DNA from: Actinomycetes bacterium
GTDB lineage: Bacteria; Actinomycetota; Acidimicrobiia; Acidimicrobiales; Acidimicrobiaceae
Assembly: GCA_021844725.1 (NCBI GenBank)
Contig: JAKBSX010000056.1
Coordinates: 1 to 9,750 of the forward strand
Reading direction: 5' to 3'
DNA: 9,750 bases
Shown: positions 7,886 through 9,750 of the stretch, in pieces
Position numbering within the stretch: the first letter of the stretch is position 1
Layout: every line of letters begins with the position of its first letter
Translations under genes and position numbers: made by a program
Notes under the pieces: model-generated
The model's input: the letters and a program-made list of their open reading frames with translations, nothing else
What the model was told of the DNA's origin: nothing
The model's database searches: none

Positions 7886-9750
7886 TAAGTGAGCGCCTCC
7901 ACCTTGGTCTGGTTACTGGAAAACGTCGATGGCTCATCCAATTTTTCAATACGAATTGCAGTAGCCTTGAACTCCGCAGTTCCCGACTTGGGATCCCAGG
8001 CGTCAATGGTGAGCAGATTAGTATCGACTTGGTCAGGGAAGTGGAATGTCATAAATGCCAAACCTGGACGAAGTGTAGTATCTGCTACGACCGGGGCTTG
8101 GATGCTGGCCCGACGTGAGGTTATCGTCACCACTTCTCCTTCGCTGAGCCCATACTTGGCAATATCGGTAGGGGATAAGTTCAGGGTTTCGGGCTTTCGA
8201 AGGGGTGATGTGTAGCCGCCAGACTGCACTCCAGTATTGAAGGAGTCAAGACGTCGTCCAGTGGTAAGGCGAATCGGGAACTCGTCACTCAACTCATCGA
8301 GAGGTGGGACGAATTCAACCGGGGTGAATGGTGCCAACGGACCTTCAACCGGGTCCTTCCATAAGCGCCCATGCAGAAATTGTGATCCGGGATCGTTCTC
8401 ATCTATGCATGGCCACTGAATTCCGCCCAGTTCCTCAAGACGTTTATAACTCATGCCGGCATGCATGGGAGACAGGCTTCGAAGTTCATCCCAAACCTCT
8501 TCTGCGCTTGGGTGGCCCCAGTCGTGTCCCATCCGTATGGCGAGGTCACAGATTATTTCCAAATCATTCCTGGCATTGCCTGGCGGGTCGAGTGCTCGGC
8601 GCACGCGCTGGACTCGGCGCTCGCTGGATGTCACGGTACCATCCGCCTCGACCCAGTTGGCTGAAGCGGGCAGAACCACGGTTGCCAGTTCGGCTGTCTT
8701 GGTCAAGAAGATATCTTGCACCACCAAGTGTTCAAGTTCTTGTAGAAGCTTGACTGCGTGGCCAGAGTCCGCCTCAGATTGAGCAGGATTTTCACCTATT
8801 ACATACAGGGTGCGAAGTTCGCCGCGCTCCATTGCGTCGAACATTTGCGAGAGATGCCAGCCCCTCTTGGCTGGAATGGACGTGCCCCATTTAGTTTCGA
8901 AGCGCACCCGTGCAACTTCGTCGTTTTCAATGTCCTGGAAACCCGGAAGCTTATTCGGAAGAGCTCCCATATCTCCGCCACCCTGTACGTTATTCTGGCC
9001 ACGAAGTGGAACTATTCCAGAACCGTACCTTCCAACATGTCCTGTCAGCAGGGCCAGGTTAATCAGGGCAAATACATTGTCTGTTCCGTTATGGTGCTCA
9101 GTTATGCCAAGTGTCCAACACAGTTGCGCCCTGTCCGCCAATGCATAGCTATGTGCTAATTGCCGGATCAGATTTGCATCGACTCCGGTTAGCCGCTCTC
9201 CCTCTTCTAAAGTAAATGGCTCGACGGACGCTGCATATTCTTTGAAGCCCGAGGTGGATCTGTTGACAAACTCTGTATTTATCAGTCCAGCATGAATAAT
9301 CTCACGAGCTACCGTATTGGCAAGCGCAATGTCTGTTCCAACATCCAGCCCAATCCAGGTATCAGCCCATTGTGCAGACGTAGTCTTTCTAGGGTCCACC
9401 ACAAGTAACTTTGCTCCGTTATGAATGCCTTTCAACACGTGGTGAAAGAATATTGGGTGTGCTTCTCTCGCATTGGATCCCCACAATATAATCAGGTCGG
9501 TGTCCTCTGCTTCTTTGTAGGAGCTGGTTCCGCCGCCTGCTCCAAATACTGCCGCCAGACCGGCGACGCTAGGAGCATGTCAGGTGCGGTTGCAACTGTC
9601 TATATTATTGCTCCCCATGACTGTGCGGATAAATTTCTGCGATAAGAAGTTCAGCTCATTGGTCGCTTTTGAGCAGCTGAAAATGCCGAAAGAATTTTCA
9701 GCACCTTGGGACTTTGCTCTAAGGAATCCTTTTGCTGCGACGTCAAGGGC
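7885..9750 (-). CDS. fdhF: Selenocysteine-containing formate dehydrogenase catalytic subunit, FdhF/FdhA-like (partial, 5' end outside window)
   Basis: The frame is open to the window edge when TGA at 9580-9582 is read as selenocysteine, giving 621 visible residues with Sec at visible residue 57. The surrounding SCNRT-U-HAPSVAGL matches the E. coli FdhF active site (CCARV-U-HGPSVAGL). Before it, NELNFLSQKFIRTVMGSNN is the typical molybdopterin-domain run. Later landmarks are WGSNAREAHP, VVDPRKT, the LRGQNNVQGGGDMG motif with the conserved active-site arginine, YVIGENPAQSEAD, VLPASANWVEADGTVTSSER and a C-terminal dinucleotide-binding domain (about LTTGRRLDSFNTG onward). The visible start lines up near residue 84 of E. 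coli FdhF, so whether this chain carries its own N-terminal [4Fe-4S] domain cannot be seen. The gene ends in TAA overlapping the nuoEF start. It probably forms the catalytic core of a complex with NuoEF and the 309-residue iron-sulfur protein. Confidence 0.93.
9538..9582 (-). promoter_or_regulatory. bSECIS element for the FdhF-like gene
   Basis: After the UGA the mRNA can form a 4-bp GC apical stem CGCC (9565-9562) / GGCG (9556-9553) around loop GGUCU (9561-9557). An outer 6-bp stem is possible between UGCUCC (9577-9572) and GGAGCA (9543-9538). The loop GGUCU is identical to that of E. coli fdhF and begins 18 nt after the UGA. U17, G23 and U24 (UGA numbered 1-3) are all present. Confidence 0.88.
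9580..9582 (-). other. UGA selenocysteine codon of the FdhF-like subunit
   Basis: The TGA sits exactly where Sec140 lies in E. coli FdhF, followed by His, with FDH-like protein continuing in the same frame on both sides. A gene caller would start the protein at TTG 9484-9486 and lose the active site. Confidence 0.95.

Noticed and set aside
8328..8753. 141-codon open frame and neighbours on the plus strand
   Set aside because: These are antisense shadows of the FdhF-like gene, with arginine/proline-rich sequence and no domain signs.
9484..9486. TTG as the start of the FdhF-like protein
   Set aside because: It lies inside the conserved segment LIILWGSNAREAH, after the active site. FDH-like sequence continues upstream in frame through the Sec codon to the window edge.

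Overview
All real genes in this window lie on the minus strand. They form two adjacent formate dehydrogenase (FDH) modules, described here in transcription order (high to low coordinates). Both catalytic subunits carry an in-frame UGA at the molybdenum-ligand position, so both read as selenoproteins. A standard gene caller would break each into fragments. Each UGA is followed by a bacterial SECIS hairpin with its apical loop 18 nt after the UGA.

Module 1 (about 9750 to 5089) looks NAD-linked. It has a Sec-containing FdhF-type catalytic chain (5' end outside the window), a NuoE-NuoF fusion that would bind FMN and NAD, and a 309-residue NuoG-like iron-sulfur protein. That last protein ends exactly after a molybdopterin-oxidoreductase-type [4Fe-4S] domain. 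In the usual NAD-dependent FDH alpha chain this iron-sulfur region is the N-terminal half of the catalytic polypeptide. The alpha subunit therefore seems to be split over two genes, with nuoEF between them and the N-terminal half encoded last.

Between the modules is a gap of about 250 bp (4843-5088). It holds a weak terminator-like hairpin and a striking 41-bp near-perfect palindrome just upstream of module 2, probably an operator.

Module 2 (4842 to 1) is a formate dehydrogenase-N-like set: a 1098-residue Sec-containing FdnG-type subunit with no Tat signal, a four-cluster [4Fe-4S] subunit with one C-terminal membrane helix, and an NrfD-type integral membrane protein that runs off the low-coordinate edge. 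The genes are tightly coupled (4-nt overlap, then a 4-nt gap). The likely role is exchange of electrons between formate and the quinone pool from the cytoplasmic face of the membrane.

Together the modules would let a cell connect formate/CO2 both to NAD(H) and to membrane quinones. The organism must be a bacterium with selenocysteine decoding and Mo/W-bisMGD synthesis; none of those genes (selABCD, fdhD) is in the window. Base composition is moderate by eye, and the protein style (NuoE-NuoF fusion, FdnG without Tat signal, NrfD partner) recalls actinobacterial or related Gram-positive/Chloroflexi-type lineages. The taxonomic guess is weak. I saw no tRNA, rRNA, CRISPR or mobile element.
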